DNA of 13,433 bases. Source: Clostridiales bacterium UBA1740. Lineage in GTDB: Bacteria; Bacillota; Clostridia; Oscillospirales; CAG-272. The notes beneath the pieces were generated by a model, which saw nothing but the letters and a program-made list of their open reading frames with translations, searched no databases and was not told where the DNA came from. Shown here piece by piece: positions 13,368-13,433 of the stretch; position 1 is the first letter of the stretch, and each line of letters begins with the position of its first letter. The stretch is from contig DCHY01000023.1 in the NCBI GenBank assembly GCA_002315715.1, forward strand, positions 29,495 through 42,927. Direction: 5' to 3'. The position numbers were made by a program, and so were the translations under genes.

Positions 13368-13433
13368 GCGGAGAAGGGGAGCGGACTCGAGCGACGGGTA
13401 CCGTCGGGGGTGAACGAGGTGAAAACCTTCCGG
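13368..13433 (-). repeat. Inverted, diverged copy of the tRNA-Ser 3' half (runs to the window end)
   Basis: Compared with the reverse complement of the tRNA just upstream, this stretch shares, in the same order and with only short gaps, GCGGAGAAGG (13368-13377; perfect complement of the tRNA 3' end 13321-13330), GGACTC (13383-13388; T arm), GCGACGG (13391-13397) and CCGTC (13401-13405; both halves of the variable arm). After 13405 the match is lost. It lacks a CCA and its T-arm equivalent is shortened, so it is not a working tRNA. One frame (AEKGSGLERRVPSGVNEVKT) is open across it to the edge but has no start codon or ribosome binding site in view. Confidence 0.6.

Noticed and set aside
1..13433. 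A defence island, toxin-antitoxin pair or mobile element in the window
   Set aside because: I saw no transposase, integrase, nuclease, methyltransferase of restriction type, or small toxin/antitoxin pair. The only hint of mobility is the inverted tRNA-like sequence at the right edge.

Overview
The window looks like a chromosomal segment of an uncultured low-to-mid G+C Gram-positive bacterium, most likely a member of Clostridia (Bacillota). The case rests on the clostridial-style MurD (P-loop TGSDGKST, and SSIDSSPART in the C-terminal part), three lipoproteins with classical lipoboxes, strong AGGAGG-type ribosome binding sites, GTG starts, a stand-alone LPG-synthase-like flippase, and a tRNA-Ser with encoded CCA. 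G+C is near 50% by eye; it was not computed.

Layout. (1) 1-440 (+): the 3' end of an acyl-CoA synthetase/AMP-binding ligase gene. It converges on (2) a minus-strand operon, 4557 to 538, in the order murD, duplicated-domain lipoprotein, cysteine desulfurase, rlmH. The last three genes are coupled by 1-nt and 4-nt overlaps, and the two converging units share terminator hairpins at 470-529. (3) 4558-4698: a compact divergent promoter region. From it a plus-strand gene (4699-5952) makes a lipoprotein with a short collagen-like Gly-X-Y tract and a predicted right-handed beta-helix. (4) 6013-6381 (-): the RNase P RNA gene rnpB, converging on the lipoprotein gene through one bidirectional terminator. 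(5) 6428-7198 (+): a WecG/TagA/CpsF-family glycosyltransferase whose ribosome binding site abuts the rnpB promoter. (6) 7310-8332 (+): gap (GAPDH), with its own strong promoter and terminator. (7) 8630-10829 (+): a two-gene overlapping unit, an integral-membrane flippase-like protein followed by a GT4 glycosyltransferase. (8) 10953-13067 (+): a large secreted lipoprotein with a calcineurin-like phosphoesterase, an Fn3-like domain and a LamG-like domain. (9) 13241-13332 (+): tRNA-Ser(GCU) with a near-ideal promoter and terminator, followed by a stretch that resembles an inverted, diverged copy of the tRNA 3' half and runs to the window end.

Together the genes are mostly housekeeping (peptidoglycan precursor synthesis, sulfur transfer, rRNA methylation, RNase P, glycolysis, tRNA) mixed with cell-envelope functions (TagA-type transferase, flippase plus GT4, three lipoproteins). 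I do not see a defence system, CRISPR array, transposase or phage module. The points most worth a second look are the inverted tRNA-Ser-like sequence at the right edge, the shared promoter architecture of the two surface lipoproteins, the crowded rnpB/tagA junction, the CAAAAC hexamer cluster ahead of the flippase/GT4 pair, and the internal duplication in the murD-linked lipoprotein.
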